From assembly GCF_015353075.1 (NCBI RefSeq), contig NZ_CP064187.1, positions 682,001-746,000 of the forward strand: a stretch of DNA of 64,000 bases, in the 5' to 3' direction. The first letter of the stretch is position 1. Every line of letters starts with the position of its first letter. The notes beneath the pieces are model-generated. The model worked only from the letters and a program-made list of their open reading frames with translations. It was not told the origin of the DNA and did not search any database. Below are positions 63,008 to 64,000 of this stretch, piece by piece. The stretch is from Rhizobium sp. 007 (GTDB lineage: Bacteria > Pseudomonadota > Alphaproteobacteria > Rhizobiales > Rhizobiaceae). Made by a program: the position numbers and the translations under genes.

Positions 63008-63229
63008 ATGATGGCGCAAATGGCAGACGAGATCATTCCGAACGACTTCCCGGAGCTGAAATCGCTCCTGATGGATCGCGATCCTCTATGCGCCATTTCC
63101 GCAAAGGAAGCCTTCGCCCTTTATGAGCGCAACTGGCGCTTTGTGGATGTTCGCAAGCTCACCGAACATGAAGCGCAGCTTGTGCGCGAACTGGCGACCG
63201 TCTACGGCCACGGCGTTGTGCTCGTGTGA
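63008..63229 (+). CDS. small conserved hypothetical protein
   Basis: 73 residues from ATG 63008; a TTG at 62963 overlapping the hydrolase stop, or ATG 63011, are alternatives. MADEIIPNDFPELKSLLMDRDPLCAISAKEAFALYERNWRFVDVRKLTEHEAQLVRELATVYGHGVVLV, all helical with one beta end. No domain recognised. Short similar proteins occur beside hydrolases in rhizobia as far as I recall. Co-directional with the L,D-transpeptidase gene that follows. Confidence 0.65.
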   Translation: MMAQMADEIIPNDFPELKSLLMDRDPLCAISAKEAFALYERNWRFVDVRKLTEHEAQLVRELATVYGHGVVLV

Positions 63230-63346
63230 TGTCCAGTCTCGTGAAGCCGGCAAGTTTTCCGGTGCTGACGCCAGCTTCACGCCAGCCGCAAATGCCATCC
63301 TCCCGCCAGATATCGCTCCGCTGACAATGGATAAAAGGGTGGCTTT

Positions 63347-64000
63347 ATGGATTTTTCGCGCCGGGTGTTTCCCTTTGCCGGCCTTGCCGTGGCGGTCCTT
63401 GGCCTCAGCGGCTGCAACGTTCTTGTTCCTGATACGGGCGCGACCGACCCGGCCCGCTTCGTGCAGGAGACTTCGCCGGTCTTCTATGAGCCGCCGGGCG
63501 TTGATCCGCGCAAGGTAAGGGCGATCCCCGATCCGCCGGTGCCGCAGGTGCGCGATCTCTACTCGACGCAATTCAACCAGACCTACGGCCTGCCGGTCAC
63601 CAATCCGGTGAACGCCGCCTTGTACGGCGAGCTTCGCGATGGCGATTTCCTTTTGCCGGCCATTCCGGTCAGCCGCGTCAGCCCCGAGTATCTCCGTCAG
63701 GAAGTCGACTACCCGACGCAGGAGAAGCCGGGCACTGTCATCGTCGATACGCGCGCCCGCCATCTCTATCTCGTCGAGCCGAACGGTAAGGCGATCCGCT
63801 ACGGCGTCGGCATCGGCCGCGAAGGCTTCGCCTGGTCGGGCCGCGGCGTCATCCAGTGGAAGCAGAAATGGCCGCGCTGGACGCCGCCTGCCGAAATGGT
63901 CTCGCGCCAGCCGGATATCCGCCCCTTCTCGGCCGAAAACGGCGGCATGAATCCTGGCCTCGGAAATCCGCTCGGCGCCCGCGCCATGTACATCTTCAAC
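63347..64000 (+). CDS. lipoprotein L,D-transpeptidase (YkuD family), 3' end beyond window
   Basis: 218 residues visible from ATG 63347, with AAGGG about eight bases upstream. Signal peptide ending in lipobox LSGC (C23), so an outer- or inner-membrane lipoprotein. The YkuD domain starts near 128 (PGTVIVDTRARHLYLVEPNGKAIRYGVGIGREGFAWSG) and continues to PLGARAMYIFN at the window edge; the catalytic HxxxxxSxGC motif lies outside. The enzyme makes 3-3 cross-links in peptidoglycan or attaches proteins to it. The gene is incomplete here only because of the window end. Confidence 0.93.
   Translation, partial: MDFSRRVFPFAGLAVAVLGLSGCNVLVPDTGATDPARFVQETSPVFYEPPGVDPRKVRAIPDPPVPQVRDLYSTQFNQTYGLPVTNPVNAALYGELRDGDFLLPAIPVSRVSPEYLRQEVDYPTQEKPGTVIVDTRARHLYLVEPNGKAIRYGVGIGREGFAWSGRGVIQWKQKWPRWTPPAEMVSRQPDIRPFSAENGGMNPGLGNPLGARAMYIFN

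Noticed and set aside
63123..63518. 131-codon plus-strand frame
   Set aside because: Overlaps the well-supported start of the L,D-transpeptidase gene with signal peptide and lipobox.

Overview
The window is a 64 kb stretch of GC-rich chromosome from an alphaproteobacterium of the Rhizobiaceae, most like Rhizobium or a close relative. The signs are the cell-cycle methylase CcrM, a rhizobial-type zinc/cysteine L-asparaginase, NadQ upstream of nadABC, a betI-betB-betA cluster, short GC-rich palindromic intergenic repeats, and many short lipoproteins and conserved proteins typical of the group. Species assignment is inference; no rRNA lies in the window. Two tRNA genes (Gln-TTG and Pro-CGG) were recognised from their cloverleaves.

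Layout. 0-7 kb: the end of a putative metallopeptidase, then a leftward operon thrC - M16 peptidase - GNAT acetyltransferase - membrane PAS/GGDEF/EAL protein. 7-14.3 kb: lipoprotein, HAD phosphatase, ArsR regulator divergent from two small dimeric alpha/beta-barrel proteins, a decayed mntA-hepT module, ccrM with a strong terminator, a second HAD protein, mutY, and a DUF721 protein. 14.5-22 kb: a DsbA-like oxidoreductase, smc, a gap with a probable small RNA or leader, and ppdK. 22-27 kb: small conserved proteins, then a tight leftward operon cupin - MBL hydrolase - DCC thiol oxidoreductase - saccharopine-dehydrogenase-like/DUF4166. 27-28.5 kb: two tRNA genes, an internally deleted insertion sequence and a lipoprotein. 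28.6-32.9 kb: cysH-cysD-cysN (sulfate activation and APS reduction) divergent from an Rrf2 regulator. 33-34.5 kb: two small secreted/membrane proteins and a VapBC module. 34.9-38.8 kb: betA, betB, betI (choline to glycine betaine) with a clear BetI operator. 38.9-50.4 kb: HdeD-like protein, orphan ParD, EAL-CBS-GGDEF protein, quinone oxidoreductase, zinc-ribbon methyltransferase, MFS exporter divergent from a cysteine-rich HTH regulator, L-asparaginase, a DeoR regulator facing a DUF4406 gene, and a GST. 50.4-56.5 kb: LysR regulator, nadQ and nadABC (de novo NAD synthesis), GST. 56.5-64 kb: a Tat-exported beta-helix protein, a GDPD-family phosphodiesterase, a ligase-associated exonuclease with its ATP-dependent DNA ligase, an alpha/beta hydrolase, and the start of a lipoprotein L,D-transpeptidase.

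Most of this is core chromosome. The parts least explained by standard annotation are: the multiply frameshifted mntA-hepT remnant; the 0.29 kb deletion derivative of an IS beside tRNA-Gln; the structured smc-ppdK gap; the divergent MFS / SufR-like regulator pair with an AT-rich operator; the DeoR / DUF4406 pair with shared operator half-sites; and the four-gene cupin/MBL/DCC/DUF4166 operon. I did not find a CRISPR array, prophage, defence island or a convincing wholly new system.
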